64,000 bases of DNA, from positions 1 to 64,000 of the forward strand of contig CAZMPO010000003.1 of NCBI GenBank assembly GCA_964568425.1. The letters are read 5' to 3'. The position numbers and the translations under genes are program-made. The DNA comes from CAKSQF01 sp964568425. Its GTDB lineage: Bacteria > Bacillota > Clostridia > Oscillospirales > CAG-272. The notes below the pieces were generated by a model that was not told the DNA's origin, ran no database searches, and saw nothing but the letters and a program-made list of their open reading frames with translations. Below are positions 26,442 through 34,986 of the stretch, in pieces (position 1 is the stretch's first letter; each line of letters begins with the position of its first letter).

Positions 26442-27336
26442 TGCACGCCTCCTTTGCGCTCTCGGCATCCGATTTCGGCGGATATTCGAGCGTGATCCTG
26501 CCGATCTTGCCGCCCCTGAACTCGTCAAGAAGCGCACCTGCGGTGCGTTCCTCGTTGACCTCGCCGCCGCGAATGAGAAATCCGCGCTTTTTTCCGATCA
26601 GGCAAAACAGCTCGTAATCGGTAAGATCTGCTATCTCGTCTTGCTCAAGGTGATATCTCTCGCAAAGCTTTTCGGGCGCGATGCGTCTCAGCCTTTTGCA
26701 GAGCACGACCGCGATCTCGTCGGTGTTCAGGACGCGATCCTTTATAGCACCCGTTATCGCGAGATTTTCGCCCACTCGTTTGTCGTCAAATTTCGGCCAG
26801 AGTACACCCGGCATGTCGAGCAGCTCGATGCCGTAAGGCGTGACCACCCATTGCTTGTCGACCGTGACGCCCGGGCGATTTTCGACCTTCGCTTTTTTCG
26901 TTTTCGAGAACTTATTAATAAATGAAGATTTTCCGACATTCGGGATGCCGACCACCATCGCGCGCAGGGCTTTGTTTGCCATACCCTTTTCCCTGTATCT
27001 TTCGAGCTTCTCAGCAAGCAGCTCCTTGACCGCTCCCTCGATCTCGCCCATTCCCGCGCCCGTGATGAAATCGCAAAAAATGCAGGGGATGCCCTTGGTC
27101 TTGTAATAGCTCTTCCATTTTTGCCCCATTTCGGGGTCGGCAAGCGTCGATTTCGAGAAAAGCACGAGTCTCGGCTTGCCTGCGCATATTTTATCCACTT
27201 CCGGATTTTTTGATGAGAGCGGTATCCTTGCGTCAAGTATCTCGATCACGAGATCGACAAGAGGCAGGCATTCCTTCATCATCCTTCGCGTTTTTGCCAT
27301 GTGGCCCGGAAACCACTGTATAACCTCGGACGGCAT
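26428..27336 (-). CDS. rbgA: Ribosome biogenesis GTPase RbgA (YlqF), degenerate G4 motif
   Basis: A 302-residue circularly permuted GTPase acting late in 50S assembly. The N-terminus IQWFPGHMAKT is diagnostic. G1 is GIPNVGKSS and G3 is LDMPG. The G4 motif, normally NKxD, reads SKST in VLFSKSTLADP (about residues 58-68), lacking the guanine-reading aspartate. The rest, including the C-terminal RNA-binding helices, is normal. It lies 40 bases after lepB, as usual in Firmicutes. Confidence 0.93.
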   Translation of the reverse strand: MPSEVIQWFPGHMAKTRRMMKECLPLVDLVIEILDARIPLSSKNPEVDKICAGKPRLVLFSKSTLADPEMGQKWKSYYKTKGIPCIFCDFITGAGMGEIEGAVKELLAEKLERYREKGMANKALRAMVVGIPNVGKSSFINKFSKTKKAKVENRPGVTVDKQWVVTPYGIELLDMPGVLWPKFDDKRVGENLAITGAIKDRVLNTDEIAVVLCKRLRRIAPEKLCERYHLEQDEIADLTDYELFCLIGKKRGFLIRGGEVNEERTAGALLDEFRGGKIGRITLEYPPKSDAESAKEACNAEL

Positions 27337-27376
27337 TTTGCACCTTCCTTTGCGTTTTTGATGTTGTCAGCTTGGT

Positions 27377-28558
27377 TTAGCTTAATTTTCCGAATTTGTC
27401 GAGCGGAAGGATGCGAAGTACCGCTTTTCCTATGACATTTCGCTCGTCGATAAATCCGAAATATCGGCTGTCCTTCGAGACCCTTCTGTTGTCACCGAGG
27501 ACAAATATCTTGCCTTCCGGGACGGTGTCCTCCCAAATGCCGACCTCGTTGGGGATCAACCCCTCGGTCGGTATCTGAATGTCTTTTTCGTTTATATAAT
27601 CCTCGTCAAGCTTTTCGCCGTTGAGGAAAACATCGCCGTTGGTGAAGTCGATCTTTATCTTGTCGCCGCCCATCGCGATGATGCGCTTGACGATCGGTTC
27701 GGTGGGCTGTGTCGGCTCTTGGATTATGACGATATCGCCATGATCAAGCTCGTAGATCCCCGAAACAAGGAGAACATCGTATCCTTTTGCGACCGCGGTC
27801 GACGAGGGGGCTGACGAGTGACCGACAAGTGTCGGATACATGGACGAGCCCTCGACCGGAGAATGCCTGACGAAAAACGACATTATGACAAGCACTGCGG
27901 CGATCGCATAGGCAAACAGCTCGTACCAATCAAATATCGATGATACGACCGCTCTCCCGACCTCGCCCGCCTCGACCTTTTTGACTTCCGTCTTTAGCTG
28001 TACACCGCCAATGGCGTCGGGCGTCGATGTCTCGGGCGAGGCAGTGTCGAAATTGTTGTTATTGCCGCCATTGTTGTCACCGCCGTCGCTGTAGTCATCA
28101 TTGTCATCATCGTCATCGAACGGCGAGGTCAGGAAATTCATCAGCGTGCCGAGCGTCCATTCTTTGTGCTCGTCGGGAATCGGCAGATCGCGCGAGCCGA
28201 AGAGCCTGTATTCGCACGCGCCGTCGCCCTCGCGAATGCAGAGCGTGACTATCCCGACGGGCATTTTTTTTGCGGCGGCGGCATTTGTCAGCGGCGCAAT
28301 GAAATCGTGAGAGACCTCGGCGTGCGTCATTGGCGTGTTTGTTGCTCTGATGTAAATATCCGAGCCGGCATCGAGCTTTTTTGCAATGGCGGATGTCATA
28401 TAGCCGAGTTCGGCAAGATCGCGGCATTCGGTAAACTCAGACATGTCGGGAACTGCCGAGAGCCTGCCGCGCGAAAGCGACACAAGTGATACCATGGGAG
28501 AGTTCTCAAGAGATCTTGCCTCTGTGCGCTCTCTGTAAGCCAAAATAATATGTTTCAA
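27377..28558 (-). CDS. lepB: Signal peptidase I with long N-terminal extra domain
   Basis: A 393-residue protein, about twice the usual Firmicutes size. Residues 1-145 form a domain I do not recognise; 148-170 are an Asp/Asn/Gly linker; 213-230 the membrane anchor; then the peptidase with catalytic Ser239 in VEGSSMYPTL, Lys291 in IVKRIIAMGGD and the GDNR box. It releases exported proteins from their signals. The start is TTG 28558, eight bases after GGAGG, and no better start lies near the peptidase. The extra domain precedes the anchor and so is probably cytoplasmic. First gene of a five-gene unit. Confidence 0.9.
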   Translation of the reverse strand: MKHIILAYRERTEARSLENSPMVSLVSLSRGRLSAVPDMSEFTECRDLAELGYMTSAIAKKLDAGSDIYIRATNTPMTHAEVSHDFIAPLTNAAAAKKMPVGIVTLCIREGDGACEYRLFGSRDLPIPDEHKEWTLGTLMNFLTSPFDDDDDNDDYSDGGDNNGGNNNNFDTASPETSTPDAIGGVQLKTEVKKVEAGEVGRAVVSSIFDWYELFAYAIAAVLVIMSFFVRHSPVEGSSMYPTLVGHSSAPSSTAVAKGYDVLLVSGIYELDHGDIVIIQEPTQPTEPIVKRIIAMGGDKIKIDFTNGDVFLNGEKLDEDYINEKDIQIPTEGLIPNEVGIWEDTVPEGKIFVLGDNRRVSKDSRYFGFIDERNVIGKAVLRILPLDKFGKLS

Positions 28559-28629
28559 GAATAGATCCTCCGAATTTCAGAGTATTGTATTTGCGGACAT
28601 GCCGCAGAACTACATCAATTATAACACAT

Positions 28630-28658
28630 ATTATATCACATAAACGAAAAAAAGTAAA
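28630..28658 (-). promoter_or_regulatory. Promoter of the lepB operon
   Basis: Minus strand: TTTACT (28653-28658), 17 bases, TATAAT (28630-28635). A second TATAAT-like box lies a few bases downstream. Confidence 0.72.
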
Positions 28659-28731
28659 GGACATTTGGCTATTTTCATTCTGAATTTTTTGAAAAAATTT
28701 TTGAATTTTTCGAATTTTTTTGAAAAACCCC

Positions 28732-28760
28732 TTGCAATTTAGAAAAATATGTGGTATAAT
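28732..28760 (+). promoter_or_regulatory. Promoter of rplS
   Basis: TTGCAA (28732-28737), 17 bases, TATAAT (28755-28760). It is divergent from the lepB promoter, 74 bases away. Confidence 0.82.
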
Positions 28761-28766
28761 ACGAGA

Positions 28767-28857
28767 CGCGTGCCATGTGGCAACGTCGATGGACGGTCCT
28801 CTGCATATAGCTCTGCACGAACGCCCTGGATTATCCAAATTAAGGAGGAAGCCGACA
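28767..28857 (+). ncRNA. Possible structured leader of rplS
   Basis: The transcript should begin about 90 bases before rplS. The leader has short hairpins (TGCCA/TGGCA near 28771; TGCA/TGCA near 28802-28817; GGATTATCC near 28828). L19 leaders that bind the protein are known in Firmicutes; I cannot match this one to a named class. Confidence 0.3.
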
Positions 28858-29214
28858 ATGGATCTTATTAAGGCTTTAACAAACGAGCAACTCAAGGAAG
28901 AAGTACCTACTCTTAACATCGGTGACACGGTGCGTGTTCACAACAAAATCGTTGAGGTATCTTCGGACGGTAAGAGAAGAGAGAGAATTCAGCTTTTCGA
29001 GGGCGTTATAATCGCTAAGAAGGGCGGCGGAATTTCCGAAACATTTACCGTAAGACGCGTTGCATACGGTTGCGGCGTCGAGAAGACATTCCCCGTACAT
29101 TCGCCCAACGTAGCGAAGGTCGACATCGTACGCTACGGCAAGGTTCGCCGTGCGAAGCTCTACTATGTTCGCGACAAGCAGGGCAAGGATGCGAAGATCA
29201 AGGAAAGAATTTAA
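28858..29214 (+). CDS. rplS: 50S ribosomal protein L19
   Basis: A 118-residue protein at the 30S-50S interface. Signatures: IGDTVRVHNKIVE, RIQLFEGVIIAKKGGG, TFTVRRVAYGCGVEKTFPVHSP, and the end RRAKLYYVRDKQGK. ATG 28858 follows AAGGAGG; the frame is open back to 28720 but that part is leader. In most Firmicutes rplS is co-directional with lepB-rbgA; here it is divergent. Confidence 0.97.
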   Translation: MDLIKALTNEQLKEEVPTLNIGDTVRVHNKIVEVSSDGKRRERIQLFEGVIIAKKGGGISETFTVRRVAYGCGVEKTFPVHSPNVAKVDIVRYGKVRRAKLYYVRDKQGKDAKIKERI

Positions 29215-29272
29215 TCTGTTAAATTTCTTTTCGAAGACGATTATTTGATTTTTAGTAAATGAGGTGTTAAAG

Positions 29273-29479
29273 ATGAAGAACGGAATCCATCCCGATTACA
29301 AAGAATGCACGATTAGATGTGCGTGCGGTGCCGAGTACAAGACCCGTTCCACGAAGGGCGATATGACTGTGGAAATTTGCTCCAAGTGCCATCCCTTCTT
29401 CACGGGCAAGCAGAAATTCGTTGATGCAGGCGGACGTGTTGACAGATTCAAGAAGCGTCTGGCAGGAGTCAGAAAATAA
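29273..29479 (+). CDS. rpmE: 50S ribosomal protein L31, zinc type
   Basis: A 68-residue protein opening MKNGIHPDYKEC. The zinc ligands of the C+ type are present: C16-x-C18 and C36-x2-C39 (CSKC), so it is a metal store type as opposed to the cysteine-free YtiA-like form. I start at ATG 29273 behind GAGGTG; a GTG three codons earlier belongs to that binding site. It shares the rplS transcript. Confidence 0.96.
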   Translation: MKNGIHPDYKECTIRCACGAEYKTRSTKGDMTVEICSKCHPFFTGKQKFVDAGGRVDRFKKRLAGVRK

Positions 29480-29512
29480 TTTTTCGAATTTCTCGGGATC
29501 TATCTTAAATGT

Positions 29513-29565
29513 GGGCGCACGCGCAATTTTTGATTTTGCAAAAGTTGCGGTGCGCCTGCTTTTTT
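29513..29565 (+). terminator. Terminator of rplS-rpmE
   Basis: A stem of about 12 bp (29514-29526 with 29545-29556) followed by TTTTTT at 29560-29565. Confidence 0.88.
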
Positions 29566-29619
29566 ATCCCTCGGCGCATCCCTTTTGCATGATGACTCAT
29601 GAATGAAAGGAATACGTGA

Positions 29620-30921
29620 ATGAAAGAACAAGTATCAATATTTGAAACCGAAAGCGAGCCTCTCGCCGTTCTTGTTTCGGTGCTGACGCCCGATAAAGAT
29701 CCGCACGAGCAGGCAGTTTCGCTTGACGAGCTTGAGAGACTTTTGGAAACGGCAGGCGGCAAGCTTCACTCGACCGTCGTACAACAGCTTCCGTCCCCGA
29801 TCGCCAAAACCTATATAGGAAGCGGAAAACTCGCAGAGCTCGGCGAGCTTTGCCGCGCCAATGATATCGGGCTTGTCGTGTTTGACGATGAGCTCTCCCC
29901 GGTACAGATCAGAAATGTCGAGGACGGCATCATGGAGGGCGCACAGGACGATTACAGCGTCAGGGTCATCGACAGATCCATGCTCATCCTCGACATTTTC
30001 GCCCTGCACGCACGCTCGAGCGAGGGCAAATTACAGGTCGAGCTTGCACAGCTTCGGTATACCATCCCGCGCCTTACGGGCAGGGGAAGCGAAATGTCGC
30101 GACTCGGCGGCGGCATAGGCACGCGCGGTCCCGGCGAGACCAAGCTCGAGACCGACAGACGGCACCTGCAAAGAAGGATATCCGCACTGAGTGCGCAGAT
30201 CGACGAGCTTGAGGAAAACAGGCGCACAAAACGCGCAAAGCGAGATCGCTCCGATCTTTGCAAGATAGCGGTGGTCGGATATACCAACGCAGGCAAATCG
30301 ACACTGTTAAATCGCCTGACCGGCGCGGGCATACTTGCCGAGGACAAGCTTTTTGCCACGCTTGATCCAACAACGAGAGCTTATACTCTCCCGAGCGGAA
30401 GGGAAGTACTCCTCACCGATACGGTCGGCTTTATCAGACGACTGCCTCACCACCTTATATCGGCGTTTCGCTCGACGCTCGACGAGGCAAAGTACGCCGA
30501 CGCCGTGATGGTGCTCGTTGATGCCTCCGACCCCGAGGCGGACAGTCAGCTCGAGGTCACCGAAAAATTGCTTTACGATCTCGGTGCCGCCGACAAACCG
30601 AGGCTCTATGTGCTTAACAAATGCGATATTGCCGAGCAGATCGCCCCCGAACTGCTCCTTCGTGCCGCATCCGGCTCGATCGTCGCGCTGTCGGCACTTG
30701 ACGGACGCGGAGTCGACGATCTTGTCGCCGAGCTCGAAAAACTCGCGCTTGCGGGCAAGAGACTTGTCAGATACAAGCTTCCCGCATCCAAGGCGTACCT
30801 CGTGTCAAAGCTTTACGAGCTTGGGACTGTCGAGGATGTCGAATATACCGATGACGGCGTAGATGTCGTTGCCCTGCTCGATGAGCGCGCAAGGGGCAGA
30901 TTTGAAAAGCTTCTCGGATAA
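29620..30921 (+). CDS. hflX: GTPase HflX
   Basis: A 433-residue ribosome-splitting GTPase that rescues stalled ribosomes under stress. The HflX domain carries GGIGTRGPGETKLETDRR (about residues 165-182), then a coiled-coil helix, then G1 GYTNAGKST, G3 DTVGFIRRLP and G4 NKCD. The C-terminal domain is complete. A weak GAAAGGAAT site precedes the ATG. It is followed after 36 bases by yigZ. Confidence 0.95.
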   Translation: MKEQVSIFETESEPLAVLVSVLTPDKDPHEQAVSLDELERLLETAGGKLHSTVVQQLPSPIAKTYIGSGKLAELGELCRANDIGLVVFDDELSPVQIRNVEDGIMEGAQDDYSVRVIDRSMLILDIFALHARSSEGKLQVELAQLRYTIPRLTGRGSEMSRLGGGIGTRGPGETKLETDRRHLQRRISALSAQIDELEENRRTKRAKRDRSDLCKIAVVGYTNAGKSTLLNRLTGAGILAEDKLFATLDPTTRAYTLPSGREVLLTDTVGFIRRLPHHLISAFRSTLDEAKYADAVMVLVDASDPEADSQLEVTEKLLYDLGAADKPRLYVLNKCDIAEQIAPELLLRAASGSIVALSALDGRGVDDLVAELEKLALAGKRLVRYKLPASKAYLVSKLYELGTVEDVEYTDDGVDVVALLDERARGRFEKLLG

Positions 30922-30957
30922 ATAAAGGTGAGATGATCGCCGATCGGAGTGATATTT

Positions 30958-31584
30958 GTGGATGAAAATTATGTGACCCTCGGCGGTGACGGTACATCTC
31001 TTTTCGAGGACAGAAGGAGCCGATTTCTCGGATATGCCGCCCATGTGACGACCGAGCGTGAGGCGATCGATTTTGTCGGCTCGATCAGAAAAAAGCATGC
31101 CGACGCACGCCACAATGTCTACGCCTATGTCATAAAGGACGGCGGATTCATGCGCTACAGCGATGATGGCGAGCCGCAGGGAACTGCCGGTATGCCCGTG
31201 CTCGATGTTATCCGCAAGGGCGGATTTACCGACGCCGTCATAGTTGTTACGCGCTATTTCGGCGGGATATTGCTCGGTACGGGCGGACTTGTGCACGCCT
31301 ATACCGAGGCGGCGTCGCTTGCCGCGGCGGATGCGGGGATAATATCCTTCGAGCCTTTTCACGAGATACTGCTCACCACCGATTATTCGCTCTGGCAAAA
31401 GCTGTCGCACGCGCTCTCGACGATGCCGATAATAATCGACAATGTAACATGGGGCGCGGATGTCGAGGTCAGCCTTGCCGCACCGATCGAATACTCGGAG
31501 AAGATCGTCGATCTCGTCACCGAAATGTCCTCGGGACGCGACTGCGCACTGGTCGTCGGAGAACGATACGACAGGCGTCCGTGA
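30958..31584 (+). CDS. yigZ: YigZ/IMPACT family protein
   Basis: A 208-residue member of UPF0029. The IMPACT core is clear: KKHADARHNVYAYV, DDGEPQGTAGMPVLDVI and VVTRYFGGILLGTGGLVHAY; the smaller DUF1949-like domain follows. In eukaryotes IMPACT modulates translation control; the bacterial role is unsettled, with a tmRNA-independent or translation link suspected. I start at GTG 30958, eight bases after GGAG, over GTG 30949, which lies within that site. Confidence 0.9.
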   Translation: MDENYVTLGGDGTSLFEDRRSRFLGYAAHVTTEREAIDFVGSIRKKHADARHNVYAYVIKDGGFMRYSDDGEPQGTAGMPVLDVIRKGGFTDAVIVVTRYFGGILLGTGGLVHAYTEAASLAAADAGIISFEPFHEILLTTDYSLWQKLSHALSTMPIIIDNVTWGADVEVSLAAPIEYSEKIVDLVTEMSSGRDCALVVGERYDRRP

Positions 31585-31660
31585 TGATATATACGGCATG
31601 ACCCCGAAAAAAGGGTTTTGCCGATTATTTGCGTATATTATATTGTAAGAGAAAATATGC

Positions 31661-31720
31661 TTTTTAGATGTACACAGGTCTTTTTAGATGTATTCAGGTC
31701 ATTTTAGATGTTTCCGGATG
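31661..31720. repeat. Three 20-bp direct repeats ahead of dnaG
   Basis: Units at 31661, 31681 and 31701 share TTTTAGATG followed by a variable part ending AGGTC or GGATG. The exact 20-base period puts copies about two helical turns apart, as for a protein binding array. The dnaG start lies 34 bases downstream. No convincing promoter is seen; TTGCCG at 31618 with TATTGT at 31641 is weak. Confidence 0.75.
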
Positions 31721-31754
31721 CAAAAAAGCATAAAAACGCGAGGGGAGGGGTAAA

Positions 31755-33560
31755 ATGCCGCTTATAGATCAGACAGTGCTTGAAGAGATCAGACTTCGCT
31801 GTCCAATTGAAGATGTCGTGTCGACCTATGTCACGCTTAAGCGGTCGGGTTCGGGATATGTCGGACTTTGCCCATTCCACAGCGAGAAAACACCGTCGTT
31901 TACGGTCAGTCCCGACAAAGGCTTCTTTCACTGCTTTGGTTGCGGCGTCGGCGGCGATGTTATAACATTTGTCAGACGAGTCGAAAATCTCGACTATCCG
32001 TCCGCCGTCGAGCTGCTCGCAAAGCGCGTCGGCATTACGGTCAAACGAAGCGAGAGCGAGCGCATCGACAGCGACAGGCGCGAGCGAACGCTTGCCATGA
32101 ACAAGGCGGCGGCAAGATATTTTAACAACATCCTGCTGAGCACCCCCGAGGGCAAACAAGGGCTTGATTATCTGCTCTCGCGCGGACTTACGATGCCGCT
32201 TATTCGCCACTTCGGGCTCGGATTTGCCCCAAACGATTTCGGCGCATTTCCGCAATATATGCACAAGCTTGGCTACAGTGATGCCGAACTGTCGGCGGCA
32301 TATCTGGCGCGCATATCCGATAAGACCGGACATGCCTACAGCCTCTTTCGAAACCGCGTGATTTTTCCGATAATTTCGCCGTCGGGCGATGTTATCGCTT
32401 TCGGCGGAAGAGTTATGGATGATTCGAAGCCGAAATATCTCAACTCGTCCGATACCCCTGCGTTCAAAAAGAGCAAAAATCTTTTCGCACTGAATTTCGC
32501 CAAGGCGTCATGCTCGTCTCAGATGATCCTTTGCGAGGGCTATATGGATGTCATCGCGCTCCACGGTGCGGGATTCACGAACGCCGTGGCAACGCTCGGA
32601 ACGGCGATCACCCCCGAGCAGGCAAGGATATTCGAGCGGTATACCAAGAGCGTTGTCATATGCTACGATGCCGACGAGGCGGGGCAAAACGCCGCGTCAA
32701 AGGCATTCAGACTGCTCGGCGAGGTGGGTGTCGAGTGCAGGATACTTAAGGTGAAAAACGCCAAGGACCCCGACGAATATATCAGAAAATACGGTGCCGC
32801 CGCCTTCAGAAAGCTGATGGAGGGCAGCAGATCCGAATTTGATTTTCGCTTTGACGCGATAAGGGAAAAATACGATCTCTCGCTTGCCGATGACAAGATC
32901 AAGGCACTTGACGAGACTGTCGCGCTGATCTCGAGCGTACCCTCGGCGGCAAGGCGGGATCTGCACATATACGCGACATCCGAAATTTTCGGTGTCAGCC
33001 CCGACTCGATGCGGCGGGATGTCGAAAGACTCAGAACAAAGCGAATGCGCACCGAAAAACGGGACGAGACGCAGAAGATCATGTTCGAGTCGGCGGGATA
33101 TAATGACAGGGTCAATCCCGACGCCGTGAAGAACATTCGCGCCTCCCGCGCCGAGGATGCGGTGATCGGTATCTTGATGATACATCCCGAGTACATCGGC
33201 GAGATGAAAAACCGGAATATCGATTTTTCGCCCGATAAGTTCGTCACATCCTTCGGCAAAAAGGTGGTCGCGCTCATGCTCGAGCATTCGAGCGGCAGTG
33301 AGTTTGACGCCATGTCGCTCGGCGAGGGTCTGACGGTCGATGAGATGGGGCGGCTGTCGAAATTAAAGCTTGACAGGCAAGATCTGTCAAACAATACATT
33401 TGATATCATGCTCTCCTGCATGGCAACTCTTGCGGATGCCGCAGGGAAGAGACAGCTTGATATAAACGATATGATACTTCAAAAAAGAAGCAAAAACAAG
33501 AACACAAACACAACCATAAACACAAATTCAAATTCAAACGGTAACGGTGAGCCGAGCTGA
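31755..33560 (+). CDS. dnaG: DNA primase
   Basis: A 601-residue primase. The N-terminal zinc domain has CPFHSEKTPSF and HCFGCGVGGD; the RNA polymerase core has FGGRVMD; TOPRIM shows ILCEGYMDVIALH and CYDADEAG, which bind magnesium. The C-terminal helicase-binding domain follows, ending in an odd Lys/Asn/Thr-rich tail from about residue 578. It lies directly ahead of two sigma genes, matching the dnaG-rpoD order with a second sigma added. Confidence 0.96.
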   Translation: MPLIDQTVLEEIRLRCPIEDVVSTYVTLKRSGSGYVGLCPFHSEKTPSFTVSPDKGFFHCFGCGVGGDVITFVRRVENLDYPSAVELLAKRVGITVKRSESERIDSDRRERTLAMNKAAARYFNNILLSTPEGKQGLDYLLSRGLTMPLIRHFGLGFAPNDFGAFPQYMHKLGYSDAELSAAYLARISDKTGHAYSLFRNRVIFPIISPSGDVIAFGGRVMDDSKPKYLNSSDTPAFKKSKNLFALNFAKASCSSQMILCEGYMDVIALHGAGFTNAVATLGTAITPEQARIFERYTKSVVICYDADEAGQNAASKAFRLLGEVGVECRILKVKNAKDPDEYIRKYGAAAFRKLMEGSRSEFDFRFDAIREKYDLSLADDKIKALDETVALISSVPSAARRDLHIYATSEIFGVSPDSMRRDVERLRTKRMRTEKRDETQKIMFESAGYNDRVNPDAVKNIRASRAEDAVIGILMIHPEYIGEMKNRNIDFSPDKFVTSFGKKVVALMLEHSSGSEFDAMSLGEGLTVDEMGRLSKLKLDRQDLSNNTFDIMLSCMATLADAAGKRQLDINDMILQKRSKNKNTNTTINTNSNSNGNGEPS

Positions 33561-33605
33561 TGATGATCGGTCACGGGATGTAGAAAGCGGAGGAAACAAC
33601 ACATA

Positions 33606-34814
33606 ATGAGAATAAACGAAGACAATCTTGCGGACGGACTTTACGACGCGAGCGATCTTACCGCAAGCGCGGGCAGACTTGACGATTTCGGATTCTTGGA
33701 CGACTTTGACGATGCCGTCTTTGACGGCTCGGCGGATATGGCGGACGGTCCGGACGGCGATGAGAAAGAGATCGCGAATTACCTGCAAAACTCAAACGCC
33801 GACGAGCTCGTAAACGAGATGGGTCAATTTTCGAGTGCCGAGGAAATGGAAAAGGCACTCGTCAGAGAGGGATTTGCCATTGATGACCCGGTCAGACTTT
33901 ATCTTAAAGAAATCGGTAAAGTCCCTCTGCTCTCGATCGCGGTCGAGGCGGATCTTGCACAGGTCGTCTACGACGGCAAGCAGGCGCAGAGCATTATCGA
34001 TGAGCTGAGATCGACGCCCGAGGCAGAGATGACCTCCGAGATGAGCGATTACATAAAAGAGCTTGAGGCAAAGATCAAAGCCGGAGATGCCGCAAAGAGC
34101 CGCCTTGTTGAGGCAAACCTTCGCCTCGTCGTCAGCATAGCAAAGCGTCATTCGGGCAAAGGACTCTCTTTCCTTGATCTGATACAGGAGGGCAACCTCG
34201 GACTGCTCAAGGCTGCCGAAAAATTCGATTACCGCAAGGGCTATAAATTCTCGACATATGCGACATGGTGGATAAGACAGTCGATCACCCGTGCTGTCGC
34301 CGATCAGGCAAGGACCATTCGTATTCCCGTCCATATGGTCGAGACCATTCACCGCCTCTCCAAAACCTCGCGCCGACTTAACCAGGAGCTCGGCAGAGAA
34401 CCGACGGTCGACGAGATCGCGGAGCATATGGGACTTACATCCGACAAGGTGCGCGAGATAATGCGTATCGCAATGGACCCCGTCTCGCTCGAGACCCCGA
34501 TCGGAGAGGAGGAGGACTCGCATCTCGGCGACTTTATAAGGGATGACAACACCATGACGCCTCCCGATTCGGTCTTCCATTCGATGCTCCACGACGAGCT
34601 CTTAAAGGAGCTTCACAGCCTCAGCCCGAGGGAGGAAAAGGTCATTCTGCTCCGCTACGGTCTGATCGACAATCATGTTCACACCCTTGAGGAGGTCGGA
34701 CTCAGACTCAACATCACAAGGGAGCGTGTGAGACAGATCGAGGCAAAGGCACTCCGCAAGATCAGAGGAAAGATAAATTTCAAGAAAAAACATATCAACG
34801 ATTATCTTGACTGA
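33606..34814 (+). CDS. Primary-type RNA polymerase sigma factor, divergent copy
   Basis: A 402-residue sigma-70 protein. An acidic N-terminus (1-85) is followed by region 1.2 (DPVRLYLKEIGKVPLL), a complete region 2 (VEANLRLVVSIAKRHSGKG, then SFLDLIQEGN and KFSTYATWWIRQ), region 3 and region 4. Region 2.4, which reads the -10, matches the neighbour. Region 4.2 starts normally with LEEVG and ITRERVRQIEAKALRKI, but then reads RGKINFKKKHINDYLD in place of the canonical RHPSRS ending. Its N-terminal half and placement 45 bases after dnaG suggest a duplicate of the housekeeping sigma. Confidence 0.93.
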   Translation: MRINEDNLADGLYDASDLTASAGRLDDFGFLDDFDDAVFDGSADMADGPDGDEKEIANYLQNSNADELVNEMGQFSSAEEMEKALVREGFAIDDPVRLYLKEIGKVPLLSIAVEADLAQVVYDGKQAQSIIDELRSTPEAEMTSEMSDYIKELEAKIKAGDAAKSRLVEANLRLVVSIAKRHSGKGLSFLDLIQEGNLGLLKAAEKFDYRKGYKFSTYATWWIRQSITRAVADQARTIRIPVHMVETIHRLSKTSRRLNQELGREPTVDEIAEHMGLTSDKVREIMRIAMDPVSLETPIGEEEDSHLGDFIRDDNTMTPPDSVFHSMLHDELLKELHSLSPREEKVILLRYGLIDNHVHTLEEVGLRLNITRERVRQIEAKALRKIRGKINFKKKHINDYLD

Positions 34815-34986
34815 TCGATCACAACCATAGAACAACAGAATAAATGGAATAAATAAAAGAAATAAAAAAATACTGAAAAAAGCAAGGCGAATTGCCTTGA
34901 AAAGGGAAGACTTGCTCTCCGATATCCGACTGTTCACGGCTTTTTGACACAGATCGGAGCGCAAGACGGAAAGGAAGGTCATATTT

